A stretch of DNA of 64,000 bases, taken from NCBI GenBank assembly GCA_024195585.1, contig SWBL01000066.1:62001-126000 (forward strand). The letters run 5' to 3'. The notes below the pieces were generated by a model. That model did not search any database, was not told where the DNA came from, and worked only from the letters and a program-made list of their open reading frames with translations. This DNA comes from Aureobasidium sp. EXF-3400 (taxonomy: Eukaryota > Ascomycota > Dothideomycetes > Dothideales > Saccotheciaceae). This document shows positions 42,768 through 54,397 of the stretch, one piece after another (within the stretch, counting starts at the first letter, position 1; the number at the start of each line of letters is the position of its first letter). The position numbers were made by a program, and so were the translations under genes.

Positions 42768-43373
42768 ATGGACCCCTACAGGATGTCTACGAATACGTTC
42801 AGCGCTGCAGGAACGATGCGAGAAGAGCCCTTGTCTCTTCAAGCGCACCTCCAAAAGCGTATCAAGGACTCGGTTTATGACTTCGACAACATCCCTAAGG
42901 CAACCGATGAGATCTTGCACTTCATCACCCAAAATATCACCCCTCCCACCTTGTTCTACACCATTGCAGACAGTCTAAACAGCTATCGATCGGAGATCCA
43001 GTACATGGCCAGTTGGGAGTCATTGACTCGTTCACCCAACAGTCGCTTCGATCAGAGCCTCGAACAGATCAAGTGCGCCTGCCCCCTGGATCCATTCGAC
43101 AGAGAAGCTGTACTCGCGCCGCTCAAGGATTTGATGGACGTGTACGAAGAGTCTTTGCGTTTGAGTCATGAGCAAATGGTTGAAGAGCATACCTACCTCA
43201 AATACCCGGAGGAGGAGGTCGGCTCTTGTGGATGGTGGCACGGCAAAATCTCCCACTACTACAACTGTCTGGACCGCCTTAACTTTATGTAAGTACGCAA
43301 CTTGCTTTTGAACCGAACCTGAGATCGCTGACATCTTTTCAATAGCAAAGCCAAGATCCAAGAACTCATGTGA
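42768..43373 (+). CDS. Small helical orphan protein
   Basis: Two exons, 42768-43288 and 43346-43373, with a 57-nt intron (GTAAGT..AATAG), give 182 aa. The sequence is largely alpha-helical: LQAHLQKRIKDSVYDFDNI, TDEILHFITQNITPPTLFYT, DLMDVYEESLRLSHEQMVEE, and the last exon adds only KAKIQELM. The CWWHGKISHYYNCLDRLNF region contains Trp, His and Cys. No known domain, signal peptide or membrane span. A very short terminal exon is shared in style with the gene at 52708. Confidence 0.6.
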
Positions 43374-43933
43374 GCATCGACTGTCTAGAATGGACACGGT
43401 ACAGACATAAGTAGGCGACCGCACAAAGAGCGTCCATTCGGACAACTCACAGAAAGGACTCTGGTGGAAAGTTGATTGTACAAGGGCATCAAAACTTTCA
43501 GTTAGGAGGGGAAAGCATGGTTATCATTGACCTCGGGCGTCAGTATAGTATGAATGGTTTCAGGGGTAGCCATAGTAGATAGCGAATCAACCATCCGTCA
43601 CCGAAAAAACCAAGGGTCAATATCTGAACAAACCCACAAAGAATGTAAACTCAAGATCGTACATGAGAACTTGACAGGACCTCACCGTCGCTCGGCAGGT
43701 GGTCAAAGCTTGCCTATGGTCGACAACGAGGTCCGTCACGCACTCACGGCTTGTTTGTATTTTCATCTTGCTCGCATCTCGCGTCTTGACCGTGAAACTC
43801 TTCCGCTTTCAGGTTGAACACTCCAAAGACGTAAGTACCCCATCTCTCAATCATTGCACACCTACCTCTCACGGTGGTAACTCATACTCACGCTTGTTTT
43901 GAACACCAATATTGACGTTGTGCAGGAAACAAG
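43374..43933. other. Intergenic region
   Basis: Leader and promoter of the gene at 43934, with a possible 5' UTR intron (GTAAGT at 43831, GCAG at 43924). No separate gene supported. Confidence 0.4.
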
Positions 43934-44801
43934 ATGGCACCGACTAAGCCTGCCGCAAGCAGCACTGCTAGCAACCTCCCTGACGGCACTCACACCAACG
44001 TCATCACCCTTGATGAAGCTCCCGGCCGCATGCAAGATACTGTAGGCGCCGCGACCAAATCCTCTGACGCTCCTGGAAGCACTCGCCACCATACCGCCGT
44101 CGATACCCCTGATGAGCCTCAGACTACAGCTGAGACTGGTGCTGCCATGGAGGCTGAGTGGTCGGGTATGACCATCGACGAGAAGCTGGCCATCATGGAC
44201 GCCAGAAACAAGGCCTTTGCCGTTGAATCTCGCAAGCCTGAAGGCCAGCGCGAGCCCACCCCTGAGCCAGGTCCCGTACACGAGGACGACCAAGAACTCT
44301 TCGAAAAGCTGGATAAGCGCATGGCTGCCTTGAAGCTGCAAGTCTAGAACCTGAGCAAGTCGCTCCGTGAAACCAAGGACGGCTCTGTCGAGACTGGTGA
44401 CTCGTAAGTTCTTCTGGAGTCTTTTGATCGTCCATCTTGATGCTAATCATAAGAATAATAGAGACAAAGTCTGATTTCCATCTCCTTGTCAAGGAGGTCT
44501 CGCACCATCTCGTTATGATTGTAAGGTCCCACACTCTCACCACATATTGCAGGAAAAGGTTACTGATTTGGATACCTTACAAGAAGGTCCCATATCGCCC
44601 TGGAAGGATCAGAAGGGCAGGTTGTCTTTGTGCGCCTGTTTCTGGTCCTCCGCCTCCTTTCTTGCTATGAAGGCACACACCACTGTATGTTCAGTCCCTG
44701 CATGGTTTCAAGACTGGATGTTATACTGATGATTCAAGCTGGACACTTCTCTCATGCAGCGTTACATTTGGGAAGAACGCTGCTGCTCGTCGAGCTGTTG
44801 A
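43934..44801 (+). pseudogene. Orphan gene interrupted by an in-frame amber codon
   Basis: ATG 43934 opens a 137-codon frame (MAPTKPAASSTASNLPDG through EWSGMTIDEKLAIMDARNKA to DKRMAALKLQV) that ends at TAG 44345-44347. The same frame continues beyond the stop as NLSKSLRETKDGSVETGDS to a GTAAGT donor at 44404. It can be spliced in phase to 44454-44520 (IIETKSDFHLLVKEVSHHLV), 44553-44684 (EKVTDLDTLQEGPISPWKD...) and 44739-44801 (LDTSLMQRYIWEE). The downstream exons keep phase, so the amber is either a recent inactivating change, consistent with CAG to TAG, or a read-through codon. If the stop is functional the product is a 137-aa, mostly disordered protein. Family not recognised. Confidence 0.45.
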
Positions 44802-45290
44802 AGATACCATTCGACGTCGATATGGAAGAGAGATTCGCCGGAGCACAAGTAGAAGCAAGAAATTTTGAAATCGCTCTTCATTGCAATACAAGTTCTTCTC
44901 TTTCTTGAATACAATAATCCATCCGACTACTTGAAGTGACTGTCATCGTTCGATGATATATCAGTAAGCTTTTTACTACGAATTCTGCAAACGAGAATAA
45001 ATCTCGGAAGAGTCCGCCATTCGCAACGACGGGGACTTTTAGCAGCTTCCTATCTCCCACCAACATCCTGAAGTCAAGTCGTGCTGGCGTCAGGTTATGG
45101 ATCTTTCGGTGCTACGTTGAGCTTTCTTAAAATTTTGGGTCGGAAATCAGAGCTTGTCAGTGATCTGTAGTCATAGTCAAAGGGTACAAGAGCAAACTTC
45201 GCTCACGCGTCCTGAACGCGTCCCTGCTCAGCTTTGCCAGGCAATGATGGAGTTTCGTGCTGATGCTCACATACGGGGTTTTCGTACACC
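44802..45290. promoter_or_regulatory. Upstream region of Zn2Cys6 regulator
   Basis: No gene supported. A tandem ACGCGTCC pair near 45206-45223 is the only conspicuous element before the regulator gene. Confidence 0.35.
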
Positions 45291-47571
45291 ATGTCAAGTG
45301 TGACATGTCTGCGTTGTCATTCGAGAAAGACTAGGGTAGTACTTCTGCGACATGCGATCTAACGCACTTGAACTGATACCACCCAGTGTTCTGGCTACCC
45401 AGCTTGCGAAAACTGTCGCTATAGCAATGTAGAGTGCCAGCCTTACACTAGGAGGCGGAGAGTCGACAACCAAGAGTACGCCCTTTTTTTTGAGACCAAT
45501 TCGAACGAGCGTTACAAGTTGACAAACACAAGGACAGTTAGAAAACTGCAGCAACGAGTTCAATGGCTTGAACAGCAGATATATACGAAAACTGGCCTGA
45601 ATTGCAGTTCTATCGAGACTGGAACTGATCTAAACTTTGGGCAGGATATCTTGGGCACGATCAATGGAGCCGAGCAACAAACCCCATTGGGGACGCACGA
45701 TCAAATTAGCTTGGAGCAAAACACAACTCTGCGAGAAACGGCCCAAGAGCCTCCAGGAGATGATGACAGTTTTTCGGCTGGTATCTCTGCTCCCGAGATC
45801 AGTATGCTTGCCCTCAACGCTACAGGGGAGACACGATATTTAGGGCCTTCGAGTGGTGTACCGCTTGCCAGCCACGCAGCCGCAACAGCCAGCTCCATGG
45901 TCTCGTACGGGTCATCTATGCAGATCAATGCTTCTGCCACTTCAAGAAATGGGGTTCATTCTCGCCCGACTATCGTATTGACGGATCAGGACAAAGTCCA
46001 GGATGAGGCAGAAGTGGACGTTCTCATTCGTTCTTATCAGACTTGGATCCAGCCCCTGTATCCTTTGTTTAAAATGGAGACTCTGCGCGCGGTAATGCAT
46101 GGAATGCGAGAGCAGGAAGCAGCAGGCATCCCGGAGCCTGATCGGACGGCCGAGTGCAGATTGCAGATGGCCGAGTATTACCTCGTTCTCGCGTTAGGAG
46201 CCATACATTATGGCCGTTCGACAGACCAATCCCGAACAGACACAGAAGATCTGCGAAGCCAACCAGGACCCAGACGAGATCCAGCTCGACTTTATCTCAA
46301 GTCGTTGGGATACTTCAACATTCATTCTGGAGGCCTTCCCTCCAGCATTCCAATGATTCGGATTATTCTCTTGATGTGTATCTATGGATTCAATGGCAAA
46401 GTAGGAAATAGTCAATGGCAAATGGCTGGCTTTGCTATGAGAGTAGGTCCTGCAACTCTGGACCGCAGTAACATGCTAATGATAATAGATGGCCATTGAG
46501 ATAGGTTTGCATCAATCATCGTGTACTTTGCAAGTGACCGAGTCGGAAGCAGACGAGAGGAATCGCGTTTTCTGGACTGCTTATATCATTGAGATCATTC
46601 TTGCGTATAACCTTGGACGGCCGCCCTCCATCGTGGAAGAGCATACTACTGCTAATTTACCAGACACTTCTTCCACAATGGCAATTTGTCTTCATCACAT
46701 CAAACATCGACAGATCCAAGGCCGTATCATTGCAAAAGTGTACGGTGCGGCTCGGAAACAGCAGGGCTTCTCAGAGGCAGACAAGCAAGATGTCATCTCC
46801 GGCTTGCAAGCCGAATTGGATCACTGGAGAATGTCGCTGCCAGAAACATTCGTTCTCAGTCCGACCTCAGGTTATCCTAGCAGGTATCAACACGCGTCAC
46901 GATGTGTTCGTACAACAAAGCTGATCATAAACAGATACTGGGAGCGACTTTACAACGGTACTACCTTCGTACTTCACAGGGCAAGCCCCTTGTGCTCGAG
47001 CCCTCCTGCAACCTCGCTAGAGAAGTGTATACGATCAGCAGCAGCTTATGTCGATGACATGATCGATGTCATTCGCCACAGTCGGGTCGGGCTATCATGG
47101 ATGCTTGTCCAAGGCGTTCTGTTTGCCGGCTTGACGATATTGATCACTGCAAGAACCAATTTCCACAAGCTTCTACCGCTTACGGGTCTTCAATTCTTCC
47201 TCGCCGACTTTCCGGCCTGGGTGCGAAGCTGCGCGATATGTCTTGCCGTGATGAATGAACGCTGGAACGAGACACTTTTGTCGACGCTCGAGTCTCGCTT
47301 CGAGACACTGGTGAATGACACATTGAGATTCATCTCAGCCAACATCTCGGCTTCTCTTGGAGGAAGCAGTTTCACTGGACAGACAAGTGCACATGACAAT
47401 AACTCGGTGACGATCGTAGAAGACCAGAATGTCTCTCAAACCCAGACGTGGCCTGTCGATGACGGGTTGTGGAACGAGTCCGCCTACATGGACTTCGCAA
47501 TGGGAAACGACTGGCTCATCTCGAATGAGGTTTGGGAATCTCTTGGTGCAGACGATATGACAGACTTATGA
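45291..47571 (+). CDS. Zn2Cys6 transcription factor beside amidase gene
   Basis: Three exons, 45291-45335, 45387-46442 and 46489-47571, give 727 aa. The zinc cluster is split by the first intron, which follows the KTR codons: CLRCHSRKTR then CSGYPACENCRYSNVEC, that is C-x2-C-x6-C-x5-C-x2-C-x6-C, and then a basic TRRRR. A coiled coil follows (VRKLQQRVQWLEQQ). The Fungal_trans region includes LIRSYQTWIQPLYPLFKM, MAIEIGLHQ and DERNRVFWTAYIIEI. The acidic C-terminus (DDGLWNESAYMDFAMGNDW) could activate transcription. Such regulators bind CGG triplets. The gene lies 130 bp upstream of a two-part CGG element that is repeated before the aminotransferase gene, so a pathway-specific role is likely. 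Confidence 0.88.
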
Positions 47572-47700
47572 TTGTGACTATGAGAAGACTGATTCATGAG
47601 TGCAAGAGTCACAAATGTTGAAGATATTCGGAATGGGTGAAGTTCAGGATGCGGCGCTGAGACGGTGACCGTTGCCTGAACTTCCAACCGGAGATCAAAT

Positions 47701-47730
47701 CGCCGACGGCGTTTCAACACCCGACGGCCG
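47701..47730 (+). promoter_or_regulatory. CGG-type element, amidase promoter
   Basis: CGCCGACGGCG (47701-47711) and CCGACGGCCG (47721-47730) are separated by 9 bp, about 125 bp before ATG 47856. A TATATAT follows at about 47774. The same pair in the same gene-relative orientation, with 8-bp spacing, precedes the aminotransferase gene. CGG triplets are typical Zn2Cys6 sites. Confidence 0.6.
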
Positions 47731-47855
47731 CTTTGACGCCGAGATAGCGCGATAGCGCGACACCCCCATGCGGTATATATTGTACGCCAGTCTCATGCCT
47801 ATCCTACTGTTGTCACCAGCGCGTTGCTAACTAAAATTTGCCTTCGTTCCAAGAT

Positions 47856-49680
47856 ATGACCAGTCCAGGGTCCCAGCCGCGATGGGTCGAAATCGCAACC
47901 AAAAAACGGGAGCTTCAGCAAACGGCGCTCATCTCCTTTGTTGAGAAATACCCGGTTCCTGCAGCTTCGACTTCACGTGGTCTTCTTGTGGACGTCAATG
48001 AGGCTTCTGAAGCTGTAGCTGATGGTAGTGTCTCTTGCGTGGATCTTGTCACCGCATATTGTCATCAGTGAGTGATTCCAATCCAAAGTAACCTTCTCAT
48101 GACAGTATTGATGATTGGGGAACAGAGCTGCTTTGGCTCACAAGAAGGCACGTCCCGAAACACAAGACCATTTTTTCAAATCGATTGAGATATTTTGCAG
48201 GCCAACTGTCTAACAGGTTAGCATATTGCCATCGTTCGCAAAAATTATTCCTAACCATTGTAGAAATTATGTTTGAAGATGCGCTCGTGCGTGCAAGGCA
48301 GCTCGACCAGTATTACCAGGAGAATAAGCGACCGATCGGCCCTCTTCATGGTATTGTCATGACTCTCAAGGATCAGTTCGACGTCAAAGGTTACGACAGC
48401 ACGCTTGGTTACTGTGGAAGGGCGTTTCAGCCAGCTCAGCAGAATGCGCTTCTGGTTGATATACTTCAGGACCTTGGCGCTATCTTCATCGCAAAAACAA
48501 ACATCCCTCAGAGCATCATGTGGTGTGAGACCGAGAACCCTTTGTGGGGTCTGACAGTCAATTCCAACAACCCGGAGCTGACTCCAGGAGGATCCAGTGG
48601 TGGTGAATCTGCAGTACTTGCACAGATGGGGTCCATGGTAGGCTGGGGTACCGACATTGGCGGAAGCATTCGTATCCCTGCTCATATGATGGGGTTGTAC
48701 GGGCTGAAACCAAGCCATGGTCGCTTTTCATATGATCGAGTGAGTGTGAGTACAGAAGGTCAGGGCCACGTCCCGTCTGTCACTGGACCTCTGGCACGAA
48801 GTCTCGCATCTCTACAAAAAGTCAGTAAGGCTGTCATTGATGCGCAATCATGGAACGACGATCCTCAGATCGTCCCTATTCCCTGGCGTTCTGATGTATT
48901 TGAAGATATCCAGCGAAGACCTCTAGTCATCGGGTTGCTTATCGATGATGGCACCGTCAGAGTTCATCCTCCGATCCGTCGGGTGCTAGATGAAGTGGCC
49001 AACAAACTTCGCAGTGCTGAACATGAGATCGTACAGTGGACTCCAGAGCATCATGCTGAATGCATCGAAATCATGGTAAGCTCTCACCAAATTCTATTTG
49101 GCAGGTCGACAATGCTAAACCACAACAACAGGATAAATACTACACTGCAGACGGAGGTGAAGACATCATAAGAGATGTTTCTGTCGCCGGAGAGCCTTAC
49201 GTCCCTCACGTTGACGCGCTCATCAAAAGAGGCTCGGCAATCTCTGTGTATGACTACTGGCAACTCAACAGACGCAAGCACGCCATGCAAAGGGCTTGTC
49301 TGGCAAAGTGGAAGAATATCCGGTCCCCGACTACCAACAAGACAGTTGACATTCTGCTTGCGCCAACCATGCCGCACGTGAGTGTTCCTCACAGATCCTG
49401 CAAATGGGTTGGCTACACCAAGATCTGGAACTTCCTCGACTATTCGGCTCTGGTTATTCCAGCTGGGCGAGTGGATAAGGCTGTGGATATGTCACTAGAG
49501 GATGAGGAAGTTCGATCGTACGTCCCTCGCAACGATATTGACAAATTCAATTGGACTTTGTATGACCCAGTCAAGATGCATGACTTGCCGGTCAGCGTAC
49601 AGATCATTGGACAGCGTCTGGAGGAGGAGAAGGTTCTTGGCGCTGCTGCCATGATTGAAAAAGTCCTGAACACAGCGTAG
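47856..49680 (+). CDS. Amidase (amidase signature family)
   Basis: Five exons, 47856-48067, 48126-48147, 48201-48216, 48264-49075 and 49132-49680, give 536 aa. The Ser-cisSer-Lys machinery is complete: Lys in VMTLKDQFDVKG, cis-Ser in GWGTDIGGSIRIPA, nucleophile in TPGGSSGGESAV. Intron 2 begins with GC (AAGAAG|GCACGT) and ends CAG, a GC-AG intron, and is followed by a 16-nt micro-exon; only this model restores ANCLTEIMFEDAL in frame. Similar fungal enzymes are acetamidase-like or general amidases that release ammonia from amides; the substrate is not determinable. No signal peptide, so cytosolic. ATG 47856 is used because the frame upstream opens only at a TTG. Confidence 0.87.
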
Positions 49681-50142
49681 ATCTCTTGTAAATATGTTTC
49701 CTTCTTCTCTTTACATTACATACTACAACTCAACACTTCAGCGCTCCAGGAACCATGCTTGATTGATTGTGAGAATTGGATATCATTTTTTGTCGACGGA
49801 CTGTCCAACTCTACCACGCTGAGCTGCAAATTGCTTGATGAAGCCTGAAATCGTCTAAGGAGTTTCCTCTTGTTTGAAGCATCGCACTGTTGACATACCG
49901 ATAAACTGCACCATCCTTCTATTTGTCGTTTGGGTCTGGTCTCTTATTGGCCTATGCACCCGCGTGATCTTGAAGTGAAGGTTGATATTTCTGACATGTA
50001 CAAACCTCGATGCTCATCACAGAAACTACAACAGCATTGATTACACTATCATATCTATCCCCGGGCTCAACGATGTCACTCGGAGGCCACGGTCAGCTGT
50101 GGCATATTATGACACGTCCAATTTACTATAAGCCCACATCGC
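49681..50142. other. Spacer between convergent amidase and aminotransferase genes
   Basis: 3' regions of two convergent genes; nothing else supported. Confidence 0.5.
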
Positions 50143-51632
50143 TCAAATAGCCTTCAGCTGATCAACTGCTGCTGCAAGAGCCGAGAGGGCTTCTTCCAAC
50201 ATCGGCAAGTGTACCTCTTCTCCCTGCGCAGCTGCTTCCAGCAGATCATACCCTTTCTCGTATTTTTCCTCCTCACTGGCAAAGTACAAATAGCTTGTTG
50301 CCATACGCAGTCGAAAGCGACCACCGATAAGACCCTCATCTTCTTCACCAAATGCAGAGCCTGGCAAAGCTGCAATCTCACACGTATTGACAAGCCACTT
50401 GGAAAGCTCAGAGCTGGTATAAACGCCGATCTGAGCCAGCTGGGCTGCGTATGGCTGGAAAGATGGGTAGACATAGAAAGCACCAGAAGGTTTTGCTACT
50501 TTCAGACCCAGAGCATGTAATCCTTTATACAGTTTTGTTGTGCAGAGGGCGTGTAACTTGCAGACTGACTTGCGGTATTGGTCCATGTGCTCGGAGGTTG
50601 AGAATGCTTCTACGGCAGCGTGTTGCGAAGGAGAAGAAGCTGCGGACCAGCACTCAGACGCATAAGCTAGGAGCACTTTCATGAGCTTGTCTCCAGCCTC
50701 GGACTTGGGACAGATGGCGTATCCCACACGCCAACCACCTGCTGAGTATGTCTAGAACCAGATCAGCACACAGTAAACCATATATGGCAAACAAAAATCA
50801 CCTTGGAGAGACCGCCGGTCATCACGATGGGAGCGGTCGACACATCTGAACCAGTCTGTTGCAGTGGGCTTGCGCAGCTCAATTCGCCATCGAAATTGAT
50901 GTCTGAGTATATCTCATCTGAGATAAGCAAGACTTGCTTGGCCTTGCAAAACTCAACAATGACCTTCACGTTCTCTGCAGAGAATGTCTGGCCCGTAGGA
51001 TTCGACGGACTGTTGATCAACATGATTCTCGGATTGCCACCAGCAATGATGGCTGCCTCATACGAGTGCTCCAAGGCTTGTTCTGTTTCTGATTAGCCAG
51101 CAACGTGATAAATAGCTTTCCACGTACTTGTGATGGTATGACGGTCTTCTTCGTCAGTCTCGACCCAAAAGAGTCGCTTGTTCGCATGCTTGACTTGCGG
51201 CTCGTAGCTCACCCAAGAAGGTCTTGGAAGCAACACATCACCTTGCAGTACGTCAAAGAGAGCGAACAGCAAAACTTTGGAACCAGGAGCGACGATGACT
51301 TGATCAGCGCTGATATCGAGCCCAAGTCGCTTGGAGTTGAAGTCAGCAATTGACTACAATAAAATCATGTCAGCTTTGTTTCTCGAAATCGTTTGAACTT
51401 CGTCACCAACCTGACGCAAGGATTGCAGGCCCGCGACAGGCATATAGCTGGTTGAACGGGAGCATCGTTCATGAACGGCCAACACTTCCTTCTGGATTGA
51501 AAATGTCGCCTCGCCGAATCCAAGATGAACCACCTTTTTTCCTTGAGCCCGCACAGCTTCTACCGCTTCGTTAATCTCCAATGTGGGAGAGAGTTGCAGC
51601 TGGGACGCAGCAGGGACAATTAGATCTTGCAT
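50143..51632 (-). CDS. Class I/II aminotransferase (PLP-dependent)
   Basis: Four exons on the minus strand, 51632-51411, 51353-51128, 51082-50802 and 50751-50143, give 445 aa with consistent phases. Fold-type I features: VVHLGFGEATFSI near the N-terminus, INSPSNPTGQTFS, ISDEIYSDINFDG (Asp and Tyr that contact PLP), Schiff-base Lys in MTGGLSK followed across the intron by TYSAGGWRVGYA, and the C-terminal RFRLRMATSY substrate-carboxylate Arg. It transfers an amino group between an amino acid and a 2-oxo acid; the donor is not determinable. It is convergent with the amidase gene and shares its promoter element, so both may serve one nitrogen or amino-acid pathway. Confidence 0.88.
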
Positions 51633-51735
51633 GATGATGTTGACTGGGAATTGCGGTTTTGTGTTGAAATCGGCGACAATCAACACTGGCTTGATCGCAT
51701 CTTATACAGTATGTTTGACCTCTTACGGTGCTCGG

Positions 51736-51764
51736 CGGCCGTCGGAAGTATACCGCCGTCGGCG
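51736..51764 (-). promoter_or_regulatory. CGG-type element, aminotransferase promoter
   Basis: On the minus strand, CGCCGACGGCG (51764-51754) is followed after 8 bp by CCGACGGCCG (51745-51736), about 105-130 bp before ATG 51632. This matches the amidase element in sequence, order and orientation relative to the gene. A further inverted pair TCGGCGTT/AACGCCGA lies at 51759-51777. Confidence 0.6.
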
Positions 51765-51777
51765 TTTATAACGCCGA

Positions 51778-52707
51778 ACATTCCATACAAGCCGGAATTG
51801 CCTAAGAACACGCCGATAGCAGATTGCGTTATGGCCGGATGAGTCTCCATAATCTTCTCAAGATCTACACTCTAATAATGGCGGAAAACTTCTTTCTCTC
51901 ACCTAGAACCGGAAATGTTCCCCAAGTGTGCAATGAGACTTTTCTCTCTCTCAACATCCATATACCTACTCTCATACCCGAAGTGGACTTACTTATTCAG
52001 TAGGACAAACTCTTGATGCGTCATTTTTGCGGGTCAAGACGACCCCTTGATCCCTACAACCAGGGTGGTGCTTCGATCTAGCCGTCCATCAGTTGAAGAA
52101 TTCTAAAATCTGGCTATCTCCGTGGATGCACTTACCGTCACATCAATTCCTGTGTCCCGATATCACACTGGAGAAGCTGTAGCTTCATCTAGGTTATGAC
52201 GAACATCTGGTCTGGCGAGGAGTCTTGTCGTTGGGCAGAAACTTCTTACTCCGACGAGCGAAGTGCAGGAAAAGGTTGACACCAAAATGGACTCCTGGGT
52301 TAGGCATGTGTTTGAGAGGCTGGTCTTTGGATTGAAAGTCTGAGGTTGTGTTGGCGGCATATTCGGGCTGACATCAGGACGGTTTGATCTTTTGACTGGA
52401 GCTTCGGAGGACTAAGATCTTCGGCGAGGAAGTTACTGGGCTCAGATTGCTTTGTGCATTTTGATTGCAAACCAAGAGCTAACACTCAGTCTGGGATCGT
52501 AACACATCGCAGCACTGTGTCGCAGATGACTTCTCGTGATGCGAATTTGGACGTCTTCACTTCTTCCACGTTGGTTTACTACCTCGATCCTACTCGCGTA
52601 GTCACTTTGATTTCTATCAACGCTCCCAGCACAACAAGAGTAAGTCTTTTCGATCTCCATCCTTACATCTTTTTCAGCCGCTCATCTCACCTTCCATAGC
52701 CTTCGCC
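51778..52707. other. Intergenic region
   Basis: Upstream of the aminotransferase gene (minus) and the orphan gene at 52708 (plus). Short frames only; no gene supported. Confidence 0.45.
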
Positions 52708-53614
52708 ATGGCCAATTTCAAGAGACGCAAGACCACAGTGGCCAACAACGCCAGTGCTATCAATGTCGCGCGTCCAGTGCGCTCCGGACAATCTCAACAT
52801 TCCCACTCGCTAGTGAAGTCGTTTCAGGCCTTTACCTACAGCGATGCTAGTCGTGAGACTGTCGCAGATGCACTGTCACATCTTTTACCTACTACAACTT
52901 TGGACCCAGCCACGACTGGAGACGCCGTCGAAATTCAAGACAGCGATGACGAAGCAGGACCTCGCGGATCCCCCCTTACTCCTGTGCCTTCTACTTCAAC
53001 TTTAGTCGTTGAGGCAGACGCTACCGCCGGCGCTGAAGTCAGTCCCATCAACGAGACGCGCAGTCAGCAACTCTCGCCCAACACCAACAAGCGCAAGCGC
53101 AATGTCAGCCCATCAACACCTGTCACACCCCCTCCGCGCCGTGTCAGAAAGAAAACCACCAACGCAACGGCTCCTGCTCCTGGCTTGCTCGTCAACCTGG
53201 CTCGCAACATCGAAATGTCCAACACCACGATCGCTGCTATCACTGAAGAGGACACCACTACCAACGACTCTACTCAATACCAAGTCGACAATGCCCTCGA
53301 GTCCACTGCTGATGACAAGGCGATTGCCAAGGAGATCCTCAACAAGGCCTTGACCATTGCTTCAACCCTTCTCAAGCGCCAGCGCGTCCTGATCCACGAC
53401 TACGATGCGTTCGACATCAAAACCTACAGTCCCAGAGGTCACGTTGATGGAGGCACAGTTGCGCTTAGAGAATTCACCGACACTCTGAGAAACGGTCTGT
53501 TCGAGATGGAAGAATGTATCGGCGAGCTTGCTGAATTGTAAGTCTTCTACGTCCTTTCCGGTTGCTTTCCTTGATGCTTACGTTGGGGGCAGGAGAAATG
53601 AGATGGACTCTTGA
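52708..53614 (+). CDS. Disordered orphan protein with helical C-terminus
   Basis: Two exons, 52708-53537 and 53593-53614, give 283 aa. Reading past the donor instead gives a stop at 53539-53541. The N-terminus MANFKRRKTTVANN and a central TNKRKRNVSPSTPVTPPPR followed by RRVRKKTT suggest nuclear localisation. Most of the protein is low-complexity Thr/Ser/Pro. The C-terminal about 90 residues are helical (AIAKEILNKALTIASTLLKR, REFTDTLRNGLFEMEECIGE, LAELRNEMDS). No known domain. A frame running 53562-53744 past the stop has basic helical composition (KARSRAVKRYQDMFKRLRL) and may be an alternative last exon, but it does not keep phase. Confidence 0.55.
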
Positions 53615-54012
53615 ACTGTTGGTCAAAGTCTTTCACGAATCAACTCTCTGCGTTCGTAAGGCTCGCAGCAGGGCTGTCAAGCGATACCAGGATATGTTCA
53701 AGCGGCTCCGACTTGGGAAGGAGCAAGGAAAAAGTTGGTTTTGAGATCCTTTGTTTCTTTTCCTTTATCTACGGAATGGTGAGAAGAGAAACCTTTGTTG
53801 CTTTTCGTCCATCGAAGAGACCACTTTTGCCTTTCATTCATCAGACTCCTTTGTTCTTTGTACTCCCCACAATCCCATTGTCTCCTCCAACCAACTCCCA
53901 CCCACCAACCAACACTCAAGTCTCTATATAACCCCTCTCTCCCACCACCAACTAATCTCATCCAACACAGCTACAGCCACCAAAATCCAAACCAATCGTC
54001 AAAACAAACAAG
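53615..54012. other. Intergenic region
   Basis: Pyrimidine-rich, with CCACC/CAACC-type simple repeats at about 53875-53960 forming the leader of the small gene at 54013. Confidence 0.4.
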
Positions 54013-54192
54013 ATGTGCAACCACATCGACTCTTCCCACCCATCTTCCTCTGATCTCCCAGTAGACTCTCGCTACCCCAGATCTCTTTGCCCAAATTGCT
54101 ACCACCTCGTCAAATGGAACTGCTGGCAAAGAGTCTTCTGGTGCTCGAACTGCCGCGTTTATGTTAAGCGTTGTCTTTCTACAAACAGGTAA
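54013..54192 (+). CDS. Small zinc-ribbon-like protein
   Basis: 59 codons from ATG 54013. A single compact module carries two CxxC knuckles: LCPNCYHLVKWNC and FWCSNCRVYVKRC, spaced as in zinc ribbons. The stop used (TAA 54190-54192) overlaps a good donor, AACAG|GTAAGTGG, so the gene may continue in a downstream exon that I could not identify with confidence. No relative recognised. Too small for a confident call. Confidence 0.4.
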   Translation: MCNHIDSSHPSSSDLPVDSRYPRSLCPNCYHLVKWNCWQRVFWCSNCRVYVKRCLSTNR

Positions 54193-54397
54193 GTGGTGTG
54201 TGAATGTGAGTTGTTGATTAATGGGGTTTTAGGCGTTTGGAGTGGGTATGCTGGTGTTTTGGTAGATCAATCAATCAATCTTTTTTCTTTCTCCAACTTG
54301 CATGTCTGGTTTTCGTATAGCCCTGTAACTTTAATGGTGATAAAGTGGTTGAGAATTGTGTTCTTCAGCACTCGAAATTGTCTTGTAGATGGCAGGT
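54193..54397. other. Short spacer
   Basis: Between the small zinc-ribbon gene and the beta-mannosidase relic. If the GTAAGT donor at 54190 is used, part of this is intron. Confidence 0.35.

Noticed and set aside
53562..53744. Separate small gene after the 52708 gene
   Set aside because: The basic helical frame is suggestive, but it has no start context or phase-compatible splice. Kept only as a note.
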